Below are positions 42,160-52,390 of a stretch of DNA of 64,000 bases, in pieces. The position numbers and the translations under genes are program-made. The stretch is from an uncultured Hyphomonas sp. (GTDB lineage Bacteria > Pseudomonadota > Alphaproteobacteria > Caulobacterales > Hyphomonadaceae), in NCBI RefSeq assembly GCF_963675305.1, contig NZ_OY776147.1, positions 2,542,001 through 2,606,000 of the forward strand. Direction: 5' to 3'. Under the pieces are notes generated by a model. That model did no database searches. It worked only from the letters and a program-made list of their open reading frames with translations, and was not told the origin of the DNA. Each line of letters starts with the position of its first letter. Positions within the stretch are counted from its first letter, which is position 1.

Positions 42160-43578
42160 CTACTCCACCGGGCTTTGTTCATCCAGCAGGTCGGGCTCTT
42201 TGCTGCTGGCGCGTTCGGCGGCGACTTTTTCGTCGATCGTGTTGTCGGCGGCGACGTCGGCCGCCTCGCGCGTGTCGACGGCCGGTTTCGGGCGCGTCTG
42301 TTCCGGCGGGTTTGCGGCGCGCCCGTCCGGCTTTGTGCTTTTCAGCGCGTCTTCCACGCCGCTGTCGAAGCGGACGCGATAGATCGGCTCCGGCAGGGTG
42401 AAGCCGCCTTCTTCCAGCGCATCCTTGGTGGCTGCGATGGCGAGCCCCCGGCCCTTGGAGAAATTGGTCTCGGTCTGGTTCACCCAGCCCATGAAGCGCA
42501 GCACAATATTGGAGTCGCCGACCGTCTGGATGAAAGCTTCCGGCTCCGGATCTTTCAGAACGAAAGGCATCGCCTTCAGCCGGTCGAGCCCCAGCTGCAT
42601 CGCCGCCACAGAGTCGTCCGCCGCATCGACACCGAGGTCGAACTCAAAGCGGCGCTCGGGATTGCGTGTATAATTCAGGATCACCGCCTTGAAGACGATC
42701 GTGTTGGGAATGCGCAAATGGTTGCCATCCAGCGTCATCAGGATCGTGGAGCGCGAGGTGAGGCGGATGACCTTGCCCTCGTGATCGTCAATCACGACAT
42801 GCTCGTTCGCGCGGAAAGGCTGGCGCACGCTCAGCATGATGGAGGAGATATAGTTCTCCAGCGTATCACGCACCGAGAAGCCGATGGCGAGGCCGATCAC
42901 GCCTGCACCGCCCAGAATGGTACCCATCAGCGTGGTGGCGCCGAGGACGTTCATCGCCATCACCAGCGCCACGAGAAGCGCCACGATGCGGAATGCGCCG
43001 GAGACCAGTTCGACCAGGAACGGATTGGGCAGGATCAGGCGCCAGAAGGCGCGCCACGAAGCGATCAGATGCCCCAGCAGGGCAATGACCAGGAACACGG
43101 CCAGCGACACGCCATAAAGCGGCAGGGCGCGGTAGAGCTTCTGCAGCCGGCTGGAGGAGTCCCCGAACAGGCCGCCCGTGCTGTCTTCCACGGCCAGACG
43201 GCGCTCGATCTGGTTCTCGACCGTGACGACGCCATTGACGCGCAGCGCCAGCTCTTCGGCCCGCGCATCGGCAGCGCTGCTGGACACATCCCCGCCAAGG
43301 GTCACCACGCCATGGTTCACCTCGACGGTCACCCGGCGAAGGGAGTCGATTTCTGCGAATATGTCCGTGATGCGTGTTTTGATCTCGGCGTCGCTCGCCT
43401 GTGGCGGCGGGGTCTGGATGGCAGGCGTCGGGTCAACCGGCGGCTCAGGTGCCTGCGCCAGCGCGGCCGGGACTGTCAGGGCAAGGCACAGAAACAGCAG
43501 GCCGGCGCGGAGCCAGCCCGTCAGCGCGGCGGGTATACCGGTAAGGTTTGTGTGCGGGTTCACCCTTCCAGAATACAC
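42160..43578 (-). CDS. Mechanosensitive channel (MscS) with N-terminal BON domain
   Basis: A 472-residue inner-membrane channel. A signal-like N-terminus (to about residue 42) and a Pro-rich linker lead to a BON domain (about 60-125, with VTVEVNHGVVTLGGDVSS and VNGVVTVENQIE). Three helices follow, the last pore-lining segment being GTILGGAGVIGLAIGFSVRD. The MscS beta domain (RANEHVVIDDHEGKVIRLTS) comes next, and the C-terminus is a disordered Glu/Lys-rich tail. MscS channels release solutes on sudden osmotic downshift. The periplasmic BON domain, which binds phospholipid or peptidoglycan in other proteins, is an uncommon addition and may tie gating to the envelope. It converges on mdeA with three bases between. 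Confidence 0.9.
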   Translation of the reverse strand: MYSGRVNPHTNLTGIPAALTGWLRAGLLFLCLALTVPAALAQAPEPPVDPTPAIQTPPPQASDAEIKTRITDIFAEIDSLRRVTVEVNHGVVTLGGDVSSSAADARAEELALRVNGVVTVENQIERRLAVEDSTGGLFGDSSSRLQKLYRALPLYGVSLAVFLVIALLGHLIASWRAFWRLILPNPFLVELVSGAFRIVALLVALVMAMNVLGATTLMGTILGGAGVIGLAIGFSVRDTLENYISSIMLSVRQPFRANEHVVIDDHEGKVIRLTSRSTILMTLDGNHLRIPNTIVFKAVILNYTRNPERRFEFDLGVDAADDSVAAMQLGLDRLKAMPFVLKDPEPEAFIQTVGDSNIVLRFMGWVNQTETNFSKGRGLAIAATKDALEEGGFTLPEPIYRVRFDSGVEDALKSTKPDGRAANPPEQTRPKPAVDTREAADVAADNTIDEKVAAERASSKEPDLLDEQSPVE

Positions 43579-43613
43579 GAGACGCAGGAAGGTTCCATCC
43601 GGAGCATTGCGGA

Positions 43614-43979
43614 CTAGCCCACCACCTCCGTCTCGTCCCCGAACCAGAGCGGCGAATTCGCAAGGTCGATGAACTTCTTCTCGTCCTCCAGCAGTTCGGC
43701 GCCGGCTTTCGCCGCCGCCTCGCTGGTATTGGCGGCCATGGCCTCCTCGCTTTCGAACCAGAGTTCGGCGACGCCGTCATAGGAAGGCGGCCCGCCGCGG
43801 CTGGCCTGCATGGCGGCGTTCAGCGGGTCATGCGCGGTATGGTTCTGAACATATCGGAGAATGCCCAGAACCTCCGCATGCTTTGCCACCAGCGGGGCGT
43901 GCTGCTCCCGCCAGTAGGTCTGAAACTCCTCCCGCGTGAGATGCGGCAGGCGGCGCAAACAAAACGTCAGCTTGATCAC
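43614..43979 (-). CDS. EthD-domain protein, coupled to acyl-CoA dehydrogenase
   Basis: A 121-residue ferredoxin-like dimeric alpha/beta-barrel protein of the EthD family. IKLTFCLRRLPHLTREEFQ and YWREQHAPLVAKHAEVLG are typical, including the conserved H in the second; YDGVAELWFESEEAMAA ends the fold. EthD proteins occur next to degradative oxygenases and dehydrogenases, and are usually accessory or isomerase-like enzymes. It starts with GTG at 43979, overlapping the stop codon of the acyl-CoA dehydrogenase gene, with GGAG upstream, so its translation depends on that gene. Longer frames upstream run inside the dehydrogenase and are not real. Confidence 0.82.
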   Translation of the reverse strand: MIKLTFCLRRLPHLTREEFQTYWREQHAPLVAKHAEVLGILRYVQNHTAHDPLNAAMQASRGGPPSYDGVAELWFESEEAMAANTSEAAAKAGAELLEDEKKFIDLANSPLWFGDETEVVG

Positions 43980-45211
43980 AACAGGTCTCCGCCCGCGGCG
44001 GCGGCGCTGGTGCCGTCCTTCTTGAAGGCGCGGATGACGTTCTTGCCGGTGATCCATTTGTGCACTTCGTCCGGCCCGTCGACGAGGCGCTGGGACCGGA
44101 TGTGCGTGTACCAGGCGGCCAGCGGCGTATCGAGCGAATAGCCGAGCGCGCCGTGCAGCTGGATCGCTGTGTCGACCACCTTGTGAACCATGTTGGCCAG
44201 GAAGACTTTGGCGATGCCGTTCTCCTGGCGGATGTCCAGGCCGTTCTCGGCCTTGTAGGCGATATGCATCAGCATCAGGCGCGCGATGTAGAGCTGGCTG
44301 GCACATTCGGCCAGCATGAACTGGACACCCTGACGGTCTTCCAGCTTCTTGCCGAAGGTTTCGCGGCTGGTGACATGTTCCGTCGCCAGATCAAGTGCGC
44401 GCTGGGCCATGGCGACATTGTGCATGCCGTGGCGCAGGCGGCCATAGGCAAGCCGGTGCTGGCCCATGGCAAAGCCCTGCCCTTCCCCGCCAAGCAAATT
44501 CTCTTCCGGCACGATCAGGTTCTCGATCTTCACCTCGGCATGGCCGCCGCCCATCTCGGCATAGTGCGGCCCGTGTACCGCCATGGTGGGGATGTCACGA
44601 ATGATGTTGTAGCCGGGGTTCGGCAGCTCCACGATGAAGGTGGAATATTGCTGGTGGCGCGGGGCGTCCGGATTGGTCTTGGCCATGACGACTGCGATGT
44701 CGGCGGCTGTCGCGGCGGACGAGAACCATTTCTCGCCATTGAGGACGTAGTTGCCCTTGCCGTCCTTCACGGCGGTGGTCTGCATGCCGGTCGCGTCGGC
44801 GCCCGCGGCCTTTTCCGTCATGGAATAGCAGATCCGCTTTTCGCCATTGATCAGCGGCTTCAGGTATTTCTCTTTCTGGAAATCCGTACCGTGGGCCAGC
44901 AGCGTCAGCATGGTGGCATCGTCCGGGCCCTGCGAGTTCATCGAGAGCGCGCCGAGGTGGCTCTGCCCGAGTTCCATCTGTACCAGCGCATTGGCCAGCG
45001 GGCCGAGGCCCATGCCGCCATGCTCAACCGGGAAGAAAGGCAGCCAAAGGCCCTTGGCGCGGGCCTTGGCGCGCAGCTCCGCCAGCACTTCCCTGTAAGG
45101 CTTGCCGTCGGCCATCGCCTTCTCGGCGGGGATGCACTCCTCCTGCACCCATTTGCGCACGCGCTCGCGCACTTCTTTCGCCTCTTCCGGTATCGTGAAA
45201 TCAATCGCCAT
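43976..45211 (-). CDS. Acyl-CoA dehydrogenase family protein
   Basis: Flavoprotein of 411 residues. The N-terminal helical domain leads to GLWLPFFPVEHGGMGLG, the middle beta domain to ICYSMTEKAAGADATGMQTT and LNGEKWFSSAA, and the C-terminal helical domain to QLHGALGYSLDTPLAAWY. The ending VDGPDEVHKWITGKNVIR is typical of the ACAD10/11-like and FadE-like group. It oxidises an unknown acyl-CoA. The usual CFALTEP stretch reads CYSMTEK here, a feature of this subgroup. The next gene (EthD) overlaps its stop. It is divergent from the copper ATPase gene. Confidence 0.92.
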   Translation of the reverse strand: MAIDFTIPEEAKEVRERVRKWVQEECIPAEKAMADGKPYREVLAELRAKARAKGLWLPFFPVEHGGMGLGPLANALVQMELGQSHLGALSMNSQGPDDATMLTLLAHGTDFQKEKYLKPLINGEKRICYSMTEKAAGADATGMQTTAVKDGKGNYVLNGEKWFSSAATAADIAVVMAKTNPDAPRHQQYSTFIVELPNPGYNIIRDIPTMAVHGPHYAEMGGGHAEVKIENLIVPEENLLGGEGQGFAMGQHRLAYGRLRHGMHNVAMAQRALDLATEHVTSRETFGKKLEDRQGVQFMLAECASQLYIARLMLMHIAYKAENGLDIRQENGIAKVFLANMVHKVVDTAIQLHGALGYSLDTPLAAWYTHIRSQRLVDGPDEVHKWITGKNVIRAFKKDGTSAAAAGGDLL

Positions 45212-45269
45212 GTTTCGCTCCCTTGTCTTTATGACAGGGAGGCTAGTGCCGAACGCCGTGCCCGCAAGC

Positions 45270-45284
45270 CTGACTTCGCGTCAG
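45270..45284. promoter_or_regulatory. Inverted repeat in the copper ATPase upstream region
   Basis: CTGACTTCGCGTCAG has five-base arms around TTCGC, 53 bases before the copper ATPase start and 58 before the divergent acyl-CoA dehydrogenase start. It does not match the CueR operator pattern. It may be a small operator or chance. Confidence 0.3.
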
Positions 45285-45337
45285 ACCGGATCGGGCCGTG
45301 CCCTTCATTCTGGCCGGATCGTTCTTACCTTTGCGGC

Positions 45338-47575
<2,238 letters not shown>

Positions 47576-47580
47576 CCCGT

Positions 47581-48318
47581 TCAGTCGTAATCCACCTGCG
47601 TGAGATAGAGCCCATCCGCCGGGGCGATGGGGCCGCATTGGGTGCGGTCGGCGGCGGCGAGGATGTCCGCGATCCAGCCCACCGGCTGCTTGCCCCGCCC
47701 GACCTCGACGAGGCTGCCGACCATGGAGCGCACCTGCCGGTGGATGAAGCTCTGCGCCCGGCAGGTCACGATGATCCGCTCGCCTTCCTGCCAGACTCTG
47801 ATTTCGTTCAGCGTCTTCACCGGCGTCAGCGCCTGGCAGTCTGAATCGCGGAAGGTCGTGAAATCATGCGTGCCGGTCAGCGCCTGCGCCGCCTCGTGCA
47901 TCTTCTCTGCACTGAGCTTCGACGGCACCCGCCAGGCGAGACCGCGGTTCAGCGCCAGATCGGCGCGGCGGTTGACGATCACATAGCGATAGTGGCGCTG
48001 GGTGGCATTGAAGCGGGCGTGGAAGTCGTCGCCCACTTCCTCGGCCTTCAGCACGGCAATCGGGTGCGGGCGCAAATGGAAGTTCATCGCGTCAGCCACC
48101 TTGCGGCCGCGATCTGTCTGCAGGTCCATATGCGCCACCTGGCCGGTGGCATGAACACCGCTGTCGGTGCGGCCGGCGCCAAAGATGTCGACCGGGGCGC
48201 CATCCAGCTTTGCAGCTGCCGCCTCCAGCGTGCCCTGAACCGTGGGCACACCGGGCAGCTTCTGCCAGCCCTGGAACGGGCCGCCGTGATATTCGATGAG
48301 AAGTCTGTAGCGAGGCAT
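47581..48318 (-). CDS. truA: tRNA pseudouridine synthase A
   Basis: Makes pseudouridine at positions 38-40 of many tRNAs. It has 245 residues. The catalytic aspartate is D52 in GAGRTDSGVHATGQ, with YHGGPFQGWQ at the N-terminus and RAQSFIHRQVRSMVGSLVEV, divided at VRS, in the second half. Length is normal. In many alphaproteobacteria it follows def and fmt and precedes dapE; here a GNAT gene separates fmt from truA and the copper ATPase gene converges on it with five bases between. Confidence 0.96.
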   Translation of the reverse strand: MPRYRLLIEYHGGPFQGWQKLPGVPTVQGTLEAAAAKLDGAPVDIFGAGRTDSGVHATGQVAHMDLQTDRGRKVADAMNFHLRPHPIAVLKAEEVGDDFHARFNATQRHYRYVIVNRRADLALNRGLAWRVPSKLSAEKMHEAAQALTGTHDFTTFRDSDCQALTPVKTLNEIRVWQEGERIIVTCRAQSFIHRQVRSMVGSLVEVGRGKQPVGWIADILAAADRTQCGPIAPADGLYLTQVDYD

Positions 48319-48329
48319 GGGCCCCGCCC

Positions 48330-48818
48330 CTAGCCGAAGGCAGCCGGATACGTCAATTCACCGGATCGCGGCGCGCCCTTGTTGACTTCGAGCGCCATGA
48401 AGGCCGGCCCCGACCAGGGCGCGCTGAACCCCTCAGCCAGAGCGGCTGAAAATCCGAGCTTTGTATAGAATTCCGGATGGCCGAGAACAAAGACAATGCT
48501 CTCGCCCCGTCCAGCCATGACGGTCAGGCCCATGCTGACCAGCGAACTGCCGATCCCCCGTCCCTGCACTTCCGGTTTCACACTCATGGGCCCGAGACCT
48601 ACTCCGGCCGGCTTTCCATCTATGAGAATACGGAAGAACTCGATATGCGCCACCAGGTCATGGTCACGGTGCGCGACGAGAGACAGGAGCGAATCCTGGT
48701 CTGCATGAAGCCGGCGGACAATTGCCGCCTCTTCTGAACCATTGAAAGCCAGTCTGTTCAGCTCTGAAACTGCATCAAGGTCTGCAGCTTGCAGGCGGCG
48801 GATCCACGTCTTGTTCAT
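48330..48818 (-). CDS. GNAT family N-acetyltransferase (YhbS-like)
   Basis: A 162-residue acetyltransferase. It begins IRRLQAADLDAVSELNRLAF and has the acetyl-CoA loop PEVQGRGIGSSLVSMGL (Q-x-x-G-x-G), then VLGHPEFYTKLGFSAAL and a C-terminal PAFMALEV stretch, a pattern of the YhbS type. The acceptor is unknown. I use the ATG at 48818; the longer frame to 48875 lacks support. It lies 11 bases before truA, so the two are likely co-transcribed, and 167 bases after fmt. Confidence 0.87.
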   Translation of the reverse strand: MNKTWIRRLQAADLDAVSELNRLAFNGSEEAAIVRRLHADQDSLLSLVAHRDHDLVAHIEFFRILIDGKPAGVGLGPMSVKPEVQGRGIGSSLVSMGLTVMAGRGESIVFVLGHPEFYTKLGFSAALAEGFSAPWSGPAFMALEVNKGAPRSGELTYPAAFG

Positions 48819-48985
48819 GTCTGAGCCATTTTGGTCGCATGGTGTGAAGCGCGCGTCCACCCCGGCGCACGCCAAACGTCAGCAAATTGATCGGCACTCG
48901 GCAACCGCCCCCAGCAGTTCATTCACCCTAAACGCGAACCGCTGCAAATACAACACAATTGCAGGTTTTCGACGGCATCGCGGCC

Positions 48986-49939
48986 CTAGAACAGCATCGT
49001 GTCCGGAGGAATGGGCTGGCCATTCAGGAAGCGGCCGGCATCCAGCGGTTTTCCGCCCGGCTTCTGCAAACGGGTGATCCGAACGGTCCCGCCATCCCCG
49101 CAGGCAACCAGCAGATTGTCGTCCAGCACCATGCCGGCCGGGGCTGATGTTTCCTGGCCTGACCGGCGCGCGCCGAGCAGTTTCAGGCGTGTGGGAGATT
49201 CATCGCCGGGCTGTAGCCAGTTGCACCAGGCACCTGGAAATGGCGACAGGCCGCGGATATGGCAATCCACCTCACGGGCCGGCCGGTTCCAGTCGACTTT
49301 CTGGTCATCCGGGCCGAGCTTGTGGGCATAGGTCACGCCCTCTTCCGGTTGTGGCTGCGGTGTCAGGCTGCCATCGGCGAGGCCGGCAAGCGCGGCCGGA
49401 GCCAGCTCGGCGGCGAGCTCTGCCAGCCGGTCATGCACGCTGCCAGCGGTGTCTTCGGTGCTGATCGGTGTGCGGCGGGACGCGAGGACCGGGCCGGTAT
49501 CGAGCCCGGCATCCATCAGCATTGCGTCGACGCCTGTTTCGGTATCGCCCGCCATGATGGCGCGCTGGATCGGCGCGGCGCCCCGCCAGCGCGGCAGGAT
49601 CGAGGCATGCATGTTGAGACAGCCAAGGCGCGGCGCATCCAGCACCGCCTGCGGCAGGATCAGGCCATAGGCGACAACCACGGCCGCATCGAGGCCAAGC
49701 GCGGCAAAGGCCTCCTGCTCGGGCGCCTTCTTCAGGCTTTTCGGGGTACGGACCTCCAGCCCCTGGGCTTCGGCATAGGCATGGACGGGGGTTGGCGTCA
49801 GCTTCCTGCCCCGGCCGGCCGGGCGCGGCGGCTGGGAATAGACGCAGGCGATTTCATGCCCGGCGGCGATCAGCGCTTTCAGCACGCCGACGGCAATGTC
49901 CGGGCTGCCCATGAAGGCGATGCGGAGGGACTGGGTCAT
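48986..49939 (-). CDS. fmt: Methionyl-tRNA formyltransferase
   Basis: Formylates Met-tRNAi for translation initiation using 10-formyl-THF. It has 317 residues. LRIAFMGSPDIAVGVLKALI opens the N-terminal domain. The catalytic signature is LNMHASILPRWRGAAPIQRA, with Asn, His and the SLLP-like loop, and TGVDAMLMDAGLDTGPVL follows. The oligonucleotide-binding C-terminal domain is complete. The ATG at 49939 gives the standard N-terminus. It follows def with a small open frame between. Confidence 0.96.
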   Translation of the reverse strand: MTQSLRIAFMGSPDIAVGVLKALIAAGHEIACVYSQPPRPAGRGRKLTPTPVHAYAEAQGLEVRTPKSLKKAPEQEAFAALGLDAAVVVAYGLILPQAVLDAPRLGCLNMHASILPRWRGAAPIQRAIMAGDTETGVDAMLMDAGLDTGPVLASRRTPISTEDTAGSVHDRLAELAAELAPAALAGLADGSLTPQPQPEEGVTYAHKLGPDDQKVDWNRPAREVDCHIRGLSPFPGAWCNWLQPGDESPTRLKLLGARRSGQETSAPAGMVLDDNLLVACGDGGTVRITRLQKPGGKPLDAGRFLNGQPIPPDTMLF

Positions 49940-49949
49940 TCGCAGAGCT

Positions 49950-50063
49950 CTAGTGAAGCGGACGCGCAACAAGCGCAGACGGGCCCAGGCAAAGCGCTAT
50001 GATCAAGGCAAGCGCAATCGCCAGCGACCAGCGGAACCAGGTTTTCGTGAACAGCCCCCGCAT
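49950..50063 (-). CDS. Candidate 37-residue membrane peptide between def and fmt
   Basis: The 131 bases between def and fmt contain a complete minus-strand frame from ATG 50063 to TAG 49950. The product begins MRGLFTKTWFRWS, then a continuous hydrophobic segment LAIALALIIALCLG, and ends PSALVARPLH. One basic N-terminal patch followed by a single membrane helix is a common layout for bacterial small membrane proteins. There is no strong ribosome site, but the gene starts eight bases after the def stop and could be reached by coupling. It is too short for usual gene callers. Function unknown; reality moderately supported by composition and position only. Confidence 0.5.
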   Translation of the reverse strand: MRGLFTKTWFRWSLAIALALIIALCLGPSALVARPLH

Positions 50064-50070
50064 CCGGAGG

Positions 50071-50601
50071 TCAGGCGACGTTTTCGCGCATCGCGCGCAG
50101 TTTGGCTTTCTTCACCTTGTCGACCGCGCGCTGGCGCTTGAGACGGGACAGGTAGTCAATGAACAGCGTGCCTTCGAGGTGATCCATCTCGTGCTGGATG
50201 CAGACCGCATAGAGATCCTCGGCCCATTCCTCGACCTTGAAGCCATCATAATCGAGATAACGGATCAGGCATTTCACCGGCCGTTCGACCTCGTCGAAAA
50301 TGTCCGGAACGGAGAGGCAGCCCTCTTCATAAGGCGTAGTCTCTTCAACGGTTTCGACGATTTCCGGGTTCACGAAATAGCGCGGCGCCGGCTCCTCACC
50401 TTCCTTGGCGAGGTCCATCACGATGACGCGCAGCGGCACGCCGATCTGGATCGCGGCCAGGCCGATGCCCGGCGCGTCGTACATGGTTTCCAGCATGTCA
50501 TCCATGAGCGCGCGGATTTCATCGGTGACGCCGCCCTCAACGGGCTTCGACACCTCTTTCAGGCGCGGATCAGGGACAGTGAGAATTTCGCGAATAGCCA
50601 T
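50071..50601 (-). CDS. def: Peptide deformylase
   Basis: Removes the formyl group from nascent proteins. It has 176 residues. All three motifs are present: GIGLAAIQIG (45-54), EGCLSVP (93-99, metal ligand C95) and QHEMDH (136-141, ligands H137 and H141, catalytic E138). The ATG at 50601 gives AIREILTVPDPRL, the standard N-terminus; the frame to 50622 is an artefact. It lies on the minus strand upstream of fmt, the classic pairing. Confidence 0.97.
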   Translation of the reverse strand: MAIREILTVPDPRLKEVSKPVEGGVTDEIRALMDDMLETMYDAPGIGLAAIQIGVPLRVIVMDLAKEGEEPAPRYFVNPEIVETVEETTPYEEGCLSVPDIFDEVERPVKCLIRYLDYDGFKVEEWAEDLYAVCIQHEMDHLEGTLFIDYLSRLKRQRAVDKVKKAKLRAMRENVA

Positions 50602-50658
50602 GTTTTTCAGATAGGCGCGCACCCCTGTCCGGTCAACGGCTGAGGCTGCTCAGGCAGT

Positions 50659-51999
50659 TTATTCCGCGGCGGGCAGGCGTTTCGGGTCGCCAAGGTCCAG
50701 CTGGCCGTTTTCCGGCGTGTTTGCGCGGGATTCGATCTGCTTAGGCTCGGCCGGGGCCTTGTTCGGCGGGGCGATTTTCATGTCCTCGAACTTGCGCAGC
50801 GTCGGCAGGACGCGCTTGTCGAAGGACCCCATCATCGAATTGAAGTGATCCACCGAGCCGTTCAGCGATTTGCCGAGCTTTTCGACATGGCCCAGCATCA
50901 CGCCCATCCTCGTGTAGAGGTCTGCGCCCAGCTGGGCGGCCTCCATGGCGTTTTCGTTCATCTGGTGCTGGCGCCAGAGATGCGCCACCGTCCGGGCGAG
51001 CGCGATCAGCGTTGTCGGCGTCGTCACGATCACCGACCGGCTCATCGCCTTCTCGATCAGGTCCGGCGAGTGTTCCAGCGCGGCCGCGAAGAAATTCTCC
51101 CCCGGAATGAACATGGCGATGTAGTCGAACCGGCCGCCGAGATTTGACTGGTAATCCTTCGAGGCGAGCGTGTTCACGTGGCGCTGCACGCTGGCGGCGT
51201 GGGCCTTAAGGTGCGCGGCACGCTCGGCCGGGTCCTCGGCATTGACCGCCTCCATGTAGGACGCGAGCGAGACCTTGGAGTCGACCACGATCTGCCGGTC
51301 CCCCGGCAGGTGGATGACCGCATCCGGGCGCTGGCGGCCCGCTTCGGTGTCGTCATGAACCTGTTCGGAAAAGTCGCAATGCGCCGACAGGCCCGCCTGC
51401 TCCATCACATTGCGGAGCGTCATCTCCCCCCAGCGGCCGCCGCCTTTCGGGGCCGTCAGGGCGCTGACGAGCTTGCCGGTCTCGCTCGTGTTCAATTTCA
51501 GGCTCTCATGGATCGCCTTCACCTGTTCCTGAATGGCGGACTTGTCTTCGGTGCGGACTTTCTCGATCTCGTCGACACGTTTCTTGAAGGCGTCGAAATT
51601 CTCGCCGATCGGCTTGATCAGCTCTTTCAGATGTCCTTGGGCGCCTTCCTTGTGTTTCTCGAACGTCTCATTCGCCAGCTGCAGGAACTGGGCGTTGGCC
51701 TGCCGCAGCACGCCCTGCGCCATATCGGCGAATTTCCTCTCGTCCTCAGCGCTGCGGGCGCGGGTTTCGGCAAGGGCGATCTCGGCCTCTCGCAGGTTCG
51801 CTTCGAGGGTGAGCGCACGCTGGCGGGCGGCTTCGCGTTCGTCGGTGGCAAGGTCCAGCTGCTCGCTGAGGCGCTCGGTCTTCAGCCTGGCCGTGGAGAT
51901 CTGCATCCACGCGATGACGCCTGCGCCGAGGGCGAGGAAGAAGAGGATCAGGTGGGCAAGGTCAAAGTCCTGGCCCGCAATGGTGACAATCGGTTCCAT
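50659..51999 (-). CDS. rmuC: DNA recombination protein RmuC
   Basis: A 446-residue protein with one N-terminal membrane helix (about 13-30) and a long coiled coil (about 35-165). The RmuC nuclease-like core has LVSALTAPKGGGRWGEMTLRNVMEQAGL (split at GGRWG), DAVIHLPGDRQIVVDSKVSL and FDYIAMFIPGENFFAAAL. The DSKVSL strand corresponds to a PD-(D/E)xK-type site. RmuC limits inversions between short repeats in E. coli. It lies between ybaB and def on the same strand, the place where recR is often found. Confidence 0.94.
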   Translation of the reverse strand: MEPIVTIAGQDFDLAHLILFFLALGAGVIAWMQISTARLKTERLSEQLDLATDEREAARQRALTLEANLREAEIALAETRARSAEDERKFADMAQGVLRQANAQFLQLANETFEKHKEGAQGHLKELIKPIGENFDAFKKRVDEIEKVRTEDKSAIQEQVKAIHESLKLNTSETGKLVSALTAPKGGGRWGEMTLRNVMEQAGLSAHCDFSEQVHDDTEAGRQRPDAVIHLPGDRQIVVDSKVSLASYMEAVNAEDPAERAAHLKAHAASVQRHVNTLASKDYQSNLGGRFDYIAMFIPGENFFAAALEHSPDLIEKAMSRSVIVTTPTTLIALARTVAHLWRQHQMNENAMEAAQLGADLYTRMGVMLGHVEKLGKSLNGSVDHFNSMMGSFDKRVLPTLRKFEDMKIAPPNKAPAEPKQIESRANTPENGQLDLGDPKRLPAAE

Positions 52000-52055
52000 T
52001 CCGCCTCTCTGGCATGATTCCGGAGGAACATATACGGAACGAATGTAGCTGTCGA

Positions 52056-52379
52056 CTAAAACGGCAGCTTGAAGCCCGGCATCATGCCGCCGAAGCCGGC
52101 GGTGGCTGCCTTCATGGCGGCTTCCATCGCCTCATCCAGGCGGCGGCGAGCGTCGGCATGGGCGGCCTTGATCAGGTCTTCGAGAATTTCCGGCTCATCG
52201 CCCATCAGGCTCGGATCGATGCTGAGGGAGACAAGCTCGCCCTTGCCGCGCAGACGCACTTTCACAAGGCCCGCGCCGGAGACACCATCGGCCTCGGTCG
52301 ACTCGATCTTCTCCTGCGCTTCCTGCATCTTGCCCTGCATCTGCTGGGCCTGCTGCATGATCTTGGCGAGGTCTTTCAT
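52056..52379 (-). CDS. YbaB/EbfC nucleoid-associated protein
   Basis: Small DNA-binding dimer of 107 residues. KDLAKIMQQAQQMQGKMQEAQEKI, broken at KMQ, forms the N-terminal helix, then GLVKVRLRGKGELVSLSIDP and EDLIKAAHADARRRLDEAMEAA follow, all family-typical. It ends GFGGMMPGFKLPF. It starts 11 bases after dnaX, the standard dnaX-ybaB pair. The recR gene that commonly comes third is not here. Confidence 0.94.
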   Translation of the reverse strand: MKDLAKIMQQAQQMQGKMQEAQEKIESTEADGVSGAGLVKVRLRGKGELVSLSIDPSLMGDEPEILEDLIKAAHADARRRLDEAMEAAMKAATAGFGGMMPGFKLPF

Positions 52380-52390
52380 GATCGGGTCCT

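Noticed and set aside
45270..45284. Inverted repeat before the copper ATPase gene as a CueR operator
   Set aside because: CueR sites have the ACCTTCC-type dyad with a 19-20 base promoter spacer; this repeat does not fit, so it is listed only as an unassigned inverted repeat.
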